In this document: piece after piece, positions 17,149 to 26,088 of the stretch
How positions within the stretch are numbered: position 1 is the stretch's first letter
Layout: each line of letters begins with the position of its first letter
DNA from: an uncultured Coriobacteriaceae bacterium
GTDB taxonomy: Bacteria; Actinomycetota; Coriobacteriia; Coriobacteriales; Atopobiaceae
Assembly (NCBI GenBank): GCA_902803315.1
Contig: CADCPM010000056.1
Coordinates: forward strand, 1-64,000
DNA: 64,000 bases
Reading direction: 5' to 3'
Made by a program: the position numbers and the translations under genes
Notes under the pieces: generated by a model
The model's database searches: none
What the model saw: only the letters and a program-made list of their open reading frames with translations
Told to the model about the DNA's origin: nothing

Positions 17149-18918
17149 CTAAAGAAGCCTGAGCGAGACTTCCTTGAGCTGCCTGCCCCCAACGGCAGAG
17201 GGAGCGTCGCTCATAAGGTCGTTGCCATTGCTCGTCTTGGGGAAGGCCATAACCTCGCGAATGGAGTCGCAGCCAGCCAGCAGCATGCACACGCGATCCA
17301 GACCCAGCGCAAAGCCGCCCATGGGAGGCGCGCCGTACTCCAAGGCATCCAGCAAGAAGCCAAACTGCTCGCGCGCGCCCTCCTCGGTAAAGCCCAAGAG
17401 CTTGAGGATGCGCATCTGGAGCTCGGCGTTGTGCACACGCATGCCACCGCCGCCGGCCTCGTAGCCATCCATTACGAAGTCGTAAGTATGCGACCCCACC
17501 GAAAGCGGGTCCGACTCGAGTCGCTCGATGTCGGCCTCCTCGGGCTGGGTAAAGGGCTGGTGCTCGGCGGCATAGGCCTTGCGATCCTCGTCCCAATGCA
17601 CCAGGGGGAAGTCCACGACCCACAGGAAGTCGTGTCCCTCAAGCGGCAGCTCCATTGCCTTGGCCATATGGGAGCGCATGCCGCCCAGAATCTCGCAGGA
17701 CAGAATGTGCTCGCCCGCCGCAAACATAACCAGGTCGCCCGGCTCCACGTTGCACTCGGCGCGCAGGCCCTCCATCTCCTCTTCCGAGAAGAACTTCACG
17801 ATGGGGCTGTTCACGGAGCCGTCCTCGCGGAAGGCAATCCAAGCGAGGCCCTTGGCCCCAAAGGTCGCGGCAACGTTGGCGAGCTTGTCGATCTGGCTGC
17901 GCGGCCACTTGCCGGCACCCTTTGCGTTGATGCACTTTACGACCTGGCCCTCGCTGTTGGCAGCCGTGGCAAAGATCTTGAACTTGGAGTTGGCGAAGAG
18001 CTTGGTAACGTCGTGAAGCTCCATGCCAAAGCGCGTGTCGGGCTTGTCGGTGCCATAGGTATCCATGGCCTCGGCATAGGTAAGGCGAGGCAGCGGCTTG
18101 GGCATGGTAACGCCAACCGCGGCAAAGGCGTCGGCAAGGACGTCTTCCAGCGCAGCCATAACGTCCTCTTGCTCCACGAAGCTCATCTCTACGTCCACCT
18201 GGGTGAACTCGGGCTGGCGGTCTGCGCGCAGGTCCTCGTCGCGGAAGCACTTTGCCACCTGATAATAGCGCTCAACGCCACCAACCATGAGCAGCTGCTT
18301 GAGGAGCTGCGGGCTTTGGGGAAGCGCATAGAAGTTGCCGGGCTGCAGACGGCTCGGCACGATGAAGTCGCGCGCGCCCTCGGGCGTCGACTTAAAGAGC
18401 GCGGGCGTCTCCACCTCCATAAAGGCACGCTTGTGCAGCGCCTCGCGAATCGCAAAGGTAAAGTCCGAGCGCAAACGCATGTTTTCCATCATGGACGGAC
18501 GACGAAGGTCCAGGTAGCGGTAGCGCAGGCGAACGTCCTCCGACACCTCCAGGCGATCCTCGATCTGGAACGCCGGGGTCTTGGCGGTGTTGAGCACCTC
18601 TATGCTCGAGACAAGAACCTCGATTTCGCCCGTTCCGAGCTTGGGGTTCTCCATGCCTTCGGGGCGCTTGCGTACCACGCCCTCCACCTTAATGGGCCAC
18701 TCGGAGCGTACCGTCTCGGCGGTGTGGAATGCGGTTCCGCCAGAGTTGTCGGGGTCAAACGAAATCTGCGTCACGCCTTCGCGGTCACGCAAGTCAATGA
18801 AGATAAGACCGCCGTGATCGCGGCGATGCCAAACCCAGCCCGTGAGGGTAACCTTAGACCCAATGTCTGTGGACCTCAGCTCGTCGCAGGTGTGGGTGTG
18901 CATGGAAAACGTGCTCAT
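17149..18918 (-). CDS. aspS: Aspartate--tRNA ligase
   Basis: A 589-residue class II synthetase of the bacterial AspRS type. It has an N-terminal OB-fold anticodon domain (GWVWHRRDHGGLIFIDLRD), motif 2 (CFRDEDLRADRQPEFTQVD), a GAD-type insertion and motif 3 (GFALGLDRVCMLLAG). ATG 18918 (MSTFSMHTHTCDEL) has AAAGGAAC upstream; the open frame continues to 19149 but that stretch is not family-like. It heads the transcript into the Wzx gene. No T-box-like leader is recognisable in the upstream 200 bp. Confidence 0.97.
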   Translation of the reverse strand: MSTFSMHTHTCDELRSTDIGSKVTLTGWVWHRRDHGGLIFIDLRDREGVTQISFDPDNSGGTAFHTAETVRSEWPIKVEGVVRKRPEGMENPKLGTGEIEVLVSSIEVLNTAKTPAFQIEDRLEVSEDVRLRYRYLDLRRPSMMENMRLRSDFTFAIREALHKRAFMEVETPALFKSTPEGARDFIVPSRLQPGNFYALPQSPQLLKQLLMVGGVERYYQVAKCFRDEDLRADRQPEFTQVDVEMSFVEQEDVMAALEDVLADAFAAVGVTMPKPLPRLTYAEAMDTYGTDKPDTRFGMELHDVTKLFANSKFKIFATAANSEGQVVKCINAKGAGKWPRSQIDKLANVAATFGAKGLAWIAFREDGSVNSPIVKFFSEEEMEGLRAECNVEPGDLVMFAAGEHILSCEILGGMRSHMAKAMELPLEGHDFLWVVDFPLVHWDEDRKAYAAEHQPFTQPEEADIERLESDPLSVGSHTYDFVMDGYEAGGGGMRVHNAELQMRILKLLGFTEEGAREQFGFLLDALEYGAPPMGGFALGLDRVCMLLAGCDSIREVMAFPKTSNGNDLMSDAPSAVGGRQLKEVSLRLL

Positions 18919-19120
18919 GTAGTTCCTTTCGTTTCTTCCCGTCCCGTGTCGGTACGGACGGGCAAGCCAACACACTGCATCAAGGCGTAAACGGCACCTC
19001 GACACACGGCGCAATATTCTACTACGACTTTGCACGCTCGCCACGGTATAAAACACACGCTCGATGTGACGCTCTGGAAAACCACAATTGCGGGGCGATG
19101 GCATGCCGCTCCATCGCTCG

Positions 19121-19263
19121 CAGCCCCGCGCCCGCGGCGTAGCCCACATGCGGCTCCGCGCTCGCTTCGCGCGCTCACTTCGTGAGTCGCCACCTGTGGG
19201 CCGCGCCGCGGGCGCGGGGCTGTGTCATGGCCCACATGCGGCTCCGCGCTCGCTTCGCGCGGG
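19121..19263. repeat. GC-rich repeat (GCGGCTCCGCGCTCG family) inside a 19-bp inverted repeat
   Basis: Perfect 19-nt arms at 19121-19139 and 19204-19222 enclose a copy of the cccacatgcggctccgcgct element at 19143-19201, itself hairpin-forming (CGCTCGCTTCGCGCG, CTCACTTCGTGAG). A partial second copy is at 19229-19263. Relatives are at 27511-27553 and 38477-38586, and a degenerate one near 25396. The rest of the 18919-19402 gap holds only the promoter regions of the flanking divergent genes. Confidence 0.85.
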
Positions 19264-19402
19264 AACTCGCATGGCTTGCTTTTCACCACCCCCTTGCGGA
19301 CTCGGCTTGTCTTTAGGACCGAGCCTGTAGATGTTTTGCTTCACATCCCTAAAGGTCTCAGTTGCGGTATGCTTTAGCACACCGTTAAAACGAAGGACCA
19401 AT

Positions 19403-20947
19403 ATGGCTGAAAATCAAAGCGACACGAACGACAAACGGAAGCATCTTCGCATGGACCTGCCCTCCATTGAAGACGGCGGCTTGGGCGACCACACCGTTGC
19501 CTCCCCCGCGCTGGGCTTTGGCATGGACCGCGAGGAGGAGTCCGAGGAGATCAAGCACCTGGAAAGCGAGCAGGCCGCAAACATTCAGGGCGCTGCGACG
19601 TGGACGCCCAATCAACAGCCCGCTATCCCCGGCTCCCAAAACCCTTACGACCAAATTGACCAATCGCCCATAGAGACGCTTAGTAAAAACGAGGTGGCGG
19701 CAGTCAACGTAGAGGACCGCTCGTATTACGTAAGCGACGCGCCCTCCCCCTACCTATCCAAACGTCAGGCACGGGAAGACGTTCAGACGACCAAGCGCAG
19801 GCATTCGCGCATCACGACCGTCCTTGTGATTTTGTTCGTCTTGGGCGTATTGGGTGCTGGCGGCTGGTTCTTGTGGAACAACATGGACCACGAACCGCCA
19901 AAGAGCGTCGAACGCTATGAGTCGGCGGAAATCGAGAAGGCCGAATACCTCGAGGCCATAGACACCACCTCGTTGGTACGTCCTGCCGATGAGGTAACAA
20001 TAACTCCAGGAGTGTCGGGCACCATTACCGAGGTGCATGTCGAAAAGGGGGCAGAGGTGCAGGAGGGCGATCACCTCTTTCACCTAGACAACCCCACCAT
20101 ATCGGATGCGCTCAACAAGGCGCAGCAGGCGCTCGACTCGCTCAAGGAGGACGTGCAGAGGAAAAACGAAGCGCTGCAACGCGCAAACGAAGAGGTTGCC
20201 AAGGCGCAGGGACAAACGACGAGCAATAGCAGCAGCAGTAGCAGCAGCTCATCCAGCAGCTCATCGACCACCTCATCATCCCTTGAGTCGGCACAAGCCA
20301 GGGCAAAGGCGGCTCAGGCCGATCTGGACGCCGCCAACGCAAGTCTGGCAAGTGTTCAGGAAACATATGACCACGCACTCGAGCAGCTCGACACACTCGA
20401 CGTATTTGCGTCCATATCCGGCAAGGTCACCGAGCTCAACGATCAGGCCAAGGAGGGCAACGCGGTATCGGGCTCAACTCGCCTGTGCACCATCTCCGAC
20501 ACATCGCGCTACAAGATCGTGGTGGAGATTCCCAAGTCCAATCAGAACAACGTGACGGAGGGACAAGAGGTCCGCCTTACCTTCCCCGCCATCAAAGACC
20601 TGACGGTTACCTCCACCGTAAGCTCCATCGATGAAGCAGAGGAAAACGACGAGGTTGTCCTTGCGACCGTATTCATCGACAATCCCGACGAGCGCATAAC
20701 CACCGGTGCCGCTGCCGAGGCCTCCGTAATCCTCAAGAGTATTCCGGATGTGTACATAGTTCCCTACGAGGCTCTTCGCATAGCAGAAAACGGAAGCACG
20801 CACCTCGACGTGCTGCTCGACCCCTCTCGCGGCATCGTGACCGACGTGCCCGTGAAAGTGCTCGCCACCGACAGAACGAAGGCAGCGGTTGAGGCCGACA
20901 ACATCCAGGCAGGCAATGAGGTCCTGCTGCCAAAAGAACAGCAGTAG
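19403..20947 (+). CDS. Efflux periplasmic-adaptor/HlyD-family membrane fusion protein
   Basis: 514 residues: a long acidic cytoplasmic N-terminus (~140 aa), one TM helix (TTVLVILFVLGVLGAGGWFLW), a biotinyl-lipoyl-like half (TITPGVSGTITEVHVEKGAEV), a coiled-coil hairpin (DALNKAQQALDSLKEDVQ) interrupted by a ~15-residue poly-Ser linker, then beta-barrel and C-terminal domains (VFASISGKVTELNDQAKEG; GAAAEASVIL). Such adaptors work with MacB-like ABC or RND pumps, but no transporter gene is adjacent. ATG 19403 has GAAGGA upstream. In a monoderm it would bridge to a surface or ABC partner encoded elsewhere. Confidence 0.85.
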   Translation: MAENQSDTNDKRKHLRMDLPSIEDGGLGDHTVASPALGFGMDREEESEEIKHLESEQAANIQGAATWTPNQQPAIPGSQNPYDQIDQSPIETLSKNEVAAVNVEDRSYYVSDAPSPYLSKRQAREDVQTTKRRHSRITTVLVILFVLGVLGAGGWFLWNNMDHEPPKSVERYESAEIEKAEYLEAIDTTSLVRPADEVTITPGVSGTITEVHVEKGAEVQEGDHLFHLDNPTISDALNKAQQALDSLKEDVQRKNEALQRANEEVAKAQGQTTSNSSSSSSSSSSSSSTTSSSLESAQARAKAAQADLDAANASLASVQETYDHALEQLDTLDVFASISGKVTELNDQAKEGNAVSGSTRLCTISDTSRYKIVVEIPKSNQNNVTEGQEVRLTFPAIKDLTVTSTVSSIDEAEENDEVVLATVFIDNPDERITTGAAAEASVILKSIPDVYIVPYEALRIAENGSTHLDVLLDPSRGIVTDVPVKVLATDRTKAAVEADNIQAGNEVLLPKEQQ

Positions 20948-20953
20948 CGTAGG

Positions 20954-21029
20954 CCCTAACTAAGGGACAGTCCCCGAGTTGAGGTTTGTAACACAAAACC
21001 TCAACTCGGGGACTGTCCCTTAGTTAGGG
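20954..21029. repeat. REPIN-like palindrome (GGGGAC-GTCCC family), copy 2
   Basis: Near-perfect 76-nt inverted repeat (ccctaactaagggacagtcc ... and its complement ending ttagttaggg) between the convergent adaptor and CapA genes, 6 bp after one stop and 13 bp before the other. It would act as a bidirectional terminator if transcribed. Confidence 0.9.
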
Positions 21030-21042
21030 TAAATCCAAGTCG

Positions 21043-22365
21043 CTACACCACGCGGAGCATGCCGTCCTCTACGTTAAATCCTTCGCCAAGTATCTCGGTA
21101 CACATCTGCGAGACCTCTTCGGGCGGCAGGTAGTCCCATCCCGTCTGTCCCAGCTCCTCGTTGTAGTTGCTGAGGAGATACACCGAGTAGTCGCCCCTGT
21201 TTGCGCGATACGTCACAACCGGCTTGAGCACGGCACTCTTTACGCTGCAGGCGCCCTTGTCGTCGCGCGCGAGCGTAACCTCTGCGAGTCCGCCCACGTT
21301 GTTTTGCCTATCGAGCGACGAGACGAAGCAACCGAGCGAATAGAAGCACACCGTTTTGTGTCCGTCGGGTCCCTGCAAGATTTCCGTCCGCTGCAACACA
21401 CGAGGGTGCGTGCCTATAATCACATCCACACCGTTGTTGGCATAAATCTGTGCGTAGCGGGTTTCGTCCTCCGTCGTTTCGGTGTCGTTCTCCTGACCCC
21501 AATGCGGGCATGCAACGATCATCTGCGCGCCAGCGTCGCGAGCCCGCTTTACGTCGTTGCTGATCTTTTGTTCATCGAGGGCAGACAGGTAGCGCACGTC
21601 CTCCTCGCCGACGTCCCACGTGTGGTTAAGAATCGCAACCTTAAAACCGTCCTTCTCAAAGACATACACGTTGTTCGCGTAGCCGTTGCTAACCACGCTC
21701 TCTTCCACCTCGGGATCCGACACGCCAAGCAGGGGAATCTTGGGGTATTCCGCATTCCACCAGTTAAGTTCGTTGTGCAATCCCTGCGTGTTATTGTCCA
21801 TCGTGTGGTCGGTCGCGCGCAGAATCACGTTAAAGCCAGCTTCCACCTCTGCTCGGCCCAATTCCTGAGGTGCGTTGAGGGGATCGTACCCGCCGTAGCC
21901 AAACCCCTCTCCCGGCAGATTCGTTTCCTGATTTACGATGCGTATGTCGTTCTGCTTTATTTCGGCCGATACGTTTGCGAAGAGCGGCGTAAAGTCGTAG
22001 CTGCCGTTATCCTTTAGCCCGCTATCCAGCGCCGAGCTGTTTAGTATTACGTCACCCACCATCGCAAGGCTAATCTGAGCAGGTTGCACCGTTGGAATGG
22101 CCTCTTCTTGCGTTTCGGCCGTCTTCGCCGGTTCCTCGTTGCCATTGTTTGAGTTGAGCAATGGCATATCCAGTATGCGCTGGCCAAACAAAATGCCCGC
22201 ACCACCGATTATTGCGATGAGCACGATGGCGCTAATCCATTTGAACACCCTGCCCGCGCGACGTTTGCGGCGGTATTCGGAAATACCAGCCGAACGCGAA
22301 AAACGCGAATATGATGAGTCCGCACGACGAGGTGAGCCTGGACCGTTGTTGAGTTCGTCGCCCAT
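21043..22365 (-). CDS. CapA family protein, paralogue 2
   Basis: 440 residues: cytoplasmic basic segment, one TM helix (WISAIVLIAIIGGAGILFG), linker, then an extracytoplasmic CapA domain with SLAMVGDVILNSSALD, IVNQETNLPG, LRATDHTMDN, IVACPHWGQEND and VIIGTHPRVLQRTE. It is clearly paralogous to the protein at 13656-15161, with the same domain order. ATG 22365 has a GGGAAGGAAAG RBS. It is divergent from the HAD phosphatase gene. Role probably in cell-envelope polymer metabolism; unproven. Confidence 0.88.
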   Translation of the reverse strand: MGDELNNGPGSPRRADSSYSRFSRSAGISEYRRKRRAGRVFKWISAIVLIAIIGGAGILFGQRILDMPLLNSNNGNEEPAKTAETQEEAIPTVQPAQISLAMVGDVILNSSALDSGLKDNGSYDFTPLFANVSAEIKQNDIRIVNQETNLPGEGFGYGGYDPLNAPQELGRAEVEAGFNVILRATDHTMDNNTQGLHNELNWWNAEYPKIPLLGVSDPEVEESVVSNGYANNVYVFEKDGFKVAILNHTWDVGEEDVRYLSALDEQKISNDVKRARDAGAQMIVACPHWGQENDTETTEDETRYAQIYANNGVDVIIGTHPRVLQRTEILQGPDGHKTVCFYSLGCFVSSLDRQNNVGGLAEVTLARDDKGACSVKSAVLKPVVTYRANRGDYSVYLLSNYNEELGQTGWDYLPPEEVSQMCTEILGEGFNVEDGMLRVV

Positions 22366-22449
22366 GTGCTTTCCTTCCCGCACCATATGCATGCCAGTCC
22401 ATAATACGATGAAATGCGTCAAAATGTGAGATGAACCTCACAAGAAAGG

Positions 22450-23115
22450 ATGCTTGTGCAATATAAAACAGTAATCTTCGACCTTGACGGAACCCTTCTT
22501 AACACCCTGGACGACCTGCATGCCTCTACGAATCACGCGTTGGCTTGCCACGGCATGCCCCCGCGAACCAAAGACGAGGTGCGTCGATTCGTGGGGAACG
22601 GCATATACAACCTCATTCGGCAAGCGGTCGTTCCTGGCACCTGTGATTCGACGATCGAAGAGGTGCATGCGACCTTTGACGCGCATTACGCCAAACACAG
22701 CCTCGATCGCACGGCGCCGTATGAGGGCATCTCTTTGCTTTTAAACAACCTCAAGGCGGCAGGCGTACGCTGCTGCGTCGTTTCCAACAAGGGCGACTAC
22801 GCAGTCCAGCCCTTGGTGCAGCATTTCTTCCCCAACATCTTTGACGTTGTGTGCGGCGAGCGCGAGAAGGAGGGCATTCGGCGCAAGCCATGGCCCGACA
22901 CCGTTCTTACGTGCATGGAGTCTCTTGGGATGGAAAGAGAGGACTGCGTTTACGTGGGTGATTCGGAGGTGGATGTGGCCACGGCCCAGAATGCCGGCAT
23001 GGATCACATCATCGTTCTGTGGGGCTTTAGGAGCGAGGGATTCCTTCGTCAAAGCGGCGCGCGTACCTTCGCGCGCACGCCAGAGCAGCTCGGGGAGCTG
23101 TTGCTTGGGGAGTGA
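22450..23115 (+). CDS. gph: HAD hydrolase, phosphoglycolate-phosphatase-like
   Basis: 221 residues with all HAD motifs: FDLDGTLLNTLDDL (nucleophile Asp), VVSNKG (motif II), the Lys-containing RRKPWPD, and VGDSEVDVATAQNAGM (motif IV). The alpha-helical cap lies between. The gph name is by family likeness; substrate specificity is not determined by these motifs. ATG 22450 with an AGAAAGG RBS. Confidence 0.85.
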   Translation: MLVQYKTVIFDLDGTLLNTLDDLHASTNHALACHGMPPRTKDEVRRFVGNGIYNLIRQAVVPGTCDSTIEEVHATFDAHYAKHSLDRTAPYEGISLLLNNLKAAGVRCCVVSNKGDYAVQPLVQHFFPNIFDVVCGEREKEGIRRKPWPDTVLTCMESLGMEREDCVYVGDSEVDVATAQNAGMDHIIVLWGFRSEGFLRQSGARTFARTPEQLGELLLGE

Positions 23116-23229
23116 CCGTACCGCGCAGGCGACAGTCACCGTCCCTTTGGCAAAACAGTCATGTCACACGGGTGCGTATGCGCTAAGATGGTACTACATT
23201 GTTTAGTCCCTCTCTCGAAAGGAGCGGCC

Positions 23230-23538
23230 ATGGGCAAGAAGGCAGCGGAGGCTCTAAAGATAAGCTACAACGAGCTGGATGAGTACCTGCACATCAATCA
23301 TTCCATCTACATGCGTTTCGGTACCAAGGTTTACTACATTACGGACGCAAACGAAAACTATTGGCGCGCACAGGATACTTCCATCCGCAACCATAAGAAC
23401 CACTTCGTGGACTGCAGCGAGTTGGTACCCACGGTCGGCGAGTTCCTCTCCCTTCGTTTTGCCAATGGCCACACCATTGAGGAAGTCTTCGACCAGTGCA
23501 CCTTCTATGCATCCGTAAAGGGCGAGAAGGACGCATAG
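23230..23538 (+). CDS. Conserved-looking hypothetical protein, 102 aa
   Basis: A real gene by RBS (GAAAGGAG, 7 nt before ATG 23230) and composition, but I do not recognise the family. It is soluble, slightly acidic and rich in Tyr, Asn and His, with YYITDANENYWRAQD and NHKNHFVDCSELVP stretches and no TM or signal peptide. It sits alone downstream of gph and convergent with the hydrogenase gene. Confidence 0.6.
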   Translation: MGKKAAEALKISYNELDEYLHINHSIYMRFGTKVYYITDANENYWRAQDTSIRNHKNHFVDCSELVPTVGEFLSLRFANGHTIEEVFDQCTFYASVKGEKDA

Positions 23539-23582
23539 ACTCACGAACGGATGGGCCGACTGAGCTTTGTGCGCAGTGGGAT

Positions 23583-23653
23583 CCTAAATAGGGGACAGTC
23601 CCCAAGTTAGAGTTTTCGTAAACCCTAACTTGGGGACTGTCCCCTACCTAGGG
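23583..23653. repeat. REPIN-like palindrome, copy 3
   Basis: Inverted repeat of two ~33-nt units (cctaaataggggacagtccc ... ggggactgtcccctacctag) between the convergent hypothetical gene and hydrogenase gene, ending 2 nt before the hydrogenase stop codon. Confidence 0.9.
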
Positions 23654-23655
23654 CC

Positions 23656-25236
23656 CTATTCCTCTGGCATCACGCCATCTTCGGGACGCTCAAGCGAATG
23701 GATGAGCGAGCGGAACTCGTTGTCCACCGCATGCTTGCGCGGCGACTTCTTTGCATAGCGCTTTACGGCTGCCGCAGACTTGTTGATGGCCTGCAGCGTT
23801 CCCGGGCCAGCAACGCAACCGCCTGGGCAAGCCATGCCCTCCAGCAGGAACCCGTCGTACTTCCCACGCGTGGCGTCGCGCAGCATCTTGCGACAGTCAT
23901 CCAGTCCCTCGGCATTGAGCACCTTGACGTCGAGGTCGGGCTCACGCTCCGCAATGACGTTTACCACCGCGTTTGCCACGCCGCCGGCAACGGCAAAGTT
24001 GCGGCCGTCCTCGGAGGCATACTCGAACGAGGAGTTCTCGTCGTCCTCCAGGCTCAGGTAATCTATGCCCTTGGCACTCATCATGCCGGCCATTTCCTCA
24101 AAGGTGAGCACGAAGTCCACCTCGGAGCGCACCGACTCGCGCATGGCCTCGAGCTTCTTTGCCGAGCACGGGCCCACAAACACGATCTTCGAATTCGGCC
24201 TGTACGCTCGCACCATTCTTGCCGTAAGCACCATGGGCGTCAGCGCCATGGAAATGCATTCCTTGTGGTCGGGGAACTCCTGCTTTGCCATCTCCGACCA
24301 GGCTGGGCAGCACGACGTTCCCATAAAGGGTATCTTATCGGGCACTTCGTCCAGGAACATGTCGGCCTCTTCTATGGCGCAAAGGTCCGCTCCAACGGCA
24401 ACCTCCTCCACGCCGGCAAAGCCAAGCTTGGCAAAGGCGTTGCGAAGCTTGCCCACGTTTCCCTTGCCGCCAAACTGGCCCACAAATGCCGGCGCCACGA
24501 TGGCGATCACCTCGTCGCCGCCAATAATGGAGAAGATCACCTGCGCGATCTGGCTCTTGTCGGCAATGGCGCCAAACGGGCAGTTGATGAGGCATTGCCC
24601 GCACGAAACGCACTTGCTGTAGTCAATGTCCGCGCGACCGTTTTCGTCGGAGCCGATGGCATGCATGCCACACGCATCGGCGCAGGGGCGCGTGTAGTGA
24701 TGTATTGCGTGATAAGGGCACGTGCGCTCGCACATACCACATTTGATGCACTTCTCTTGGTCGATGATCGCCCGCTTTTGATGGAAGGTGATGGCCTTCT
24801 TGCGGCAAATCTCGCGACACGGGTGCGCAAGGCAGCCCTGGCACATGTCGGTAACCATGTACACGTTGTCCTTGCAGGCGTTGCAGGCGAACTTTATGAC
24901 GTTGATGAGCGGCGGGTTGTAATAGGTGTCGGCAACGGTGGCGTCGGAAAGTCCCTCGCTCACACGGATGGGGCGGTCGACACCCCTTAGGTCGAGGCCC
25001 ATAGCCAGGCGAATGCGCTCCTCCACGATGGCGCGCTCCAAAAAGACGCTTTCGCGATAGGTGGCTACGTCACCAGGCACGATCTGATACGGAAGCTGGT
25101 CGAAGTGCACGTCGAAGTCCGCATCGGTCCAATCGGGATTGTTTACGATGTCGTAGACGATCTTTGCCACTTCAGCAAACACGCGCCGTCGGATATCGGT
25201 GAGGTTTGTGTACACGCCTCGCATGGTATCGGCCAT
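23656..25236 (-). CDS. Monomeric [FeFe] hydrogenase with ferredoxin-like clusters (group B-like)
   Basis: 526 residues, soluble. The N-terminal half is Cys-rich: a CxxC...CxxC...CxxxC region (~118-144), then 4Fe-4S motifs at Cys163/166/169/173 and Cys209/212/215/219. The C-terminal half has all three H-cluster signatures: TSCCPAW (307-313), GPCSAKKLEA (355-364) and EGMACPGGCVAG (466-477), so the catalytic site should be intact. It catalyses reversible H2/proton interconversion, probably with ferredoxin. No HydE/F/G maturases or bifurcating partners are nearby. Start ATG 25236. Confidence 0.9.
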   Translation of the reverse strand: MADTMRGVYTNLTDIRRRVFAEVAKIVYDIVNNPDWTDADFDVHFDQLPYQIVPGDVATYRESVFLERAIVEERIRLAMGLDLRGVDRPIRVSEGLSDATVADTYYNPPLINVIKFACNACKDNVYMVTDMCQGCLAHPCREICRKKAITFHQKRAIIDQEKCIKCGMCERTCPYHAIHHYTRPCADACGMHAIGSDENGRADIDYSKCVSCGQCLINCPFGAIADKSQIAQVIFSIIGGDEVIAIVAPAFVGQFGGKGNVGKLRNAFAKLGFAGVEEVAVGADLCAIEEADMFLDEVPDKIPFMGTSCCPAWSEMAKQEFPDHKECISMALTPMVLTARMVRAYRPNSKIVFVGPCSAKKLEAMRESVRSEVDFVLTFEEMAGMMSAKGIDYLSLEDDENSSFEYASEDGRNFAVAGGVANAVVNVIAEREPDLDVKVLNAEGLDDCRKMLRDATRGKYDGFLLEGMACPGGCVAGPGTLQAINKSAAAVKRYAKKSPRKHAVDNEFRSLIHSLERPEDGVMPEE

Positions 25237-25555
25237 AGGAACCCCTCTCCCCAGGTCGCGACCGGACCTTTGCGCCGGATTTCGCTCTTTCTACCTTAGT
25301 ATGAATCAAATCCGGTAAATAAGGCTCGCACAGACTGGCCAAACGCCCTGCTCTTTCGGTGACTATGCTGCCATGGCTCATCCCCACGCCTGCGATGCGG
25401 CTCGCATGCGACTCTGCGCTCGAACAGTGCTGCGCTCGGCGAGGGGAAGACGAAAGTCCCCGTGCTCAAACAGCGCTTCGCGAACTGCGTGCGGTGACTT
25501 TCGTCTCCCCCTCGACCGTCGCTGCGCGAACTGCGCGCCCTTACAGGCTTGTCGC
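25237..25555. other. Intergenic region with 21-bp inverted repeat
   Basis: 319 bp between the hydrogenase start and the thpR stop. It contains an imperfect inverted repeat (gaggggaagacgaaagtccc, 25441-25460, against ggtgactttcgtctccccct, 25493-25512) with a degenerate GCGGCTC/GACTCTGCGCTCG element before it. I see no gene; the hairpin could end thpR transcription. Confidence 0.55.
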
Positions 25556-26083
25556 TCAGTGCAGGCCAAAACGCGCAAGTGCCTCGTAGCGCGGACGGGA
25601 GCCGCTCAGGTCCGACGAGAAGAGCGTCACGGTGTCGATCGTCCCCCGCTCGACGCAGGGCATGGGCAATGCCACGTGCGAGACGTCCGCGCGCCTCATA
25701 AGCGTAACGTGCGGCACGAATCGCTTGTGCTCTGGCGTGTACCCCACTGCCGACAAACCCTTCTGCACCGCGGAGGCCAGCGACGCCCATTGCTCGTTAC
25801 CGCTGCAGAACCCCTGCCAGAGCGTGGCGCTATTCGCACGGCCGAACGTGCCCAAGGCACCCAAAGTGGTCTTGAAGGCAGCGCAACTCTCGCACGCCTC
25901 GTCGAGTGTGGACTCGAGCTCGGCCACTTCGGACCCCGCCCGCTCGCCCAAAAAGGCGAGCGTCACGTGAAAGGAATCCGATGCCACAAAACGGCCGTGC
26001 ACGCAGGAACGCACGAGAGCCGAGGTCTCGCTAAGAGCCTCCACCAAATTTGGCGGCAACTCCGCCGCAACGAACAGCCGCAT
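25556..26083 (-). CDS. thpR: RNA 2',3'-cyclic phosphodiesterase (LigT/ThpR family)
   Basis: 175 residues with the two HxTx motifs of the 2H phosphoesterase superfamily: HVTLAFLG (~39-46) and HVTLMRRA (~125-132), and an MRLFVAAELP start typical of ThpR. It hydrolyses 2',3'-cyclic phosphates in RNA ends. Five bp downstream of hisS on the same strand, so very likely co-transcribed. Confidence 0.9.
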   Translation of the reverse strand: MRLFVAAELPPNLVEALSETSALVRSCVHGRFVASDSFHVTLAFLGERAGSEVAELESTLDEACESCAAFKTTLGALGTFGRANSATLWQGFCSGNEQWASLASAVQKGLSAVGYTPEHKRFVPHVTLMRRADVSHVALPMPCVERGTIDTVTLFSSDLSGSRPRYEALARFGLH

Positions 26084-26088
26084 AGGAT

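Noticed and set aside
16768..18990. A 740-codon open frame on the plus strand opposite aspS
   Set aside because: It is antisense to aspS and the Wzx gene and results from high GC; composition (Leu/His/Arg/Ala-rich) and lack of family motifs mark it as a shadow.
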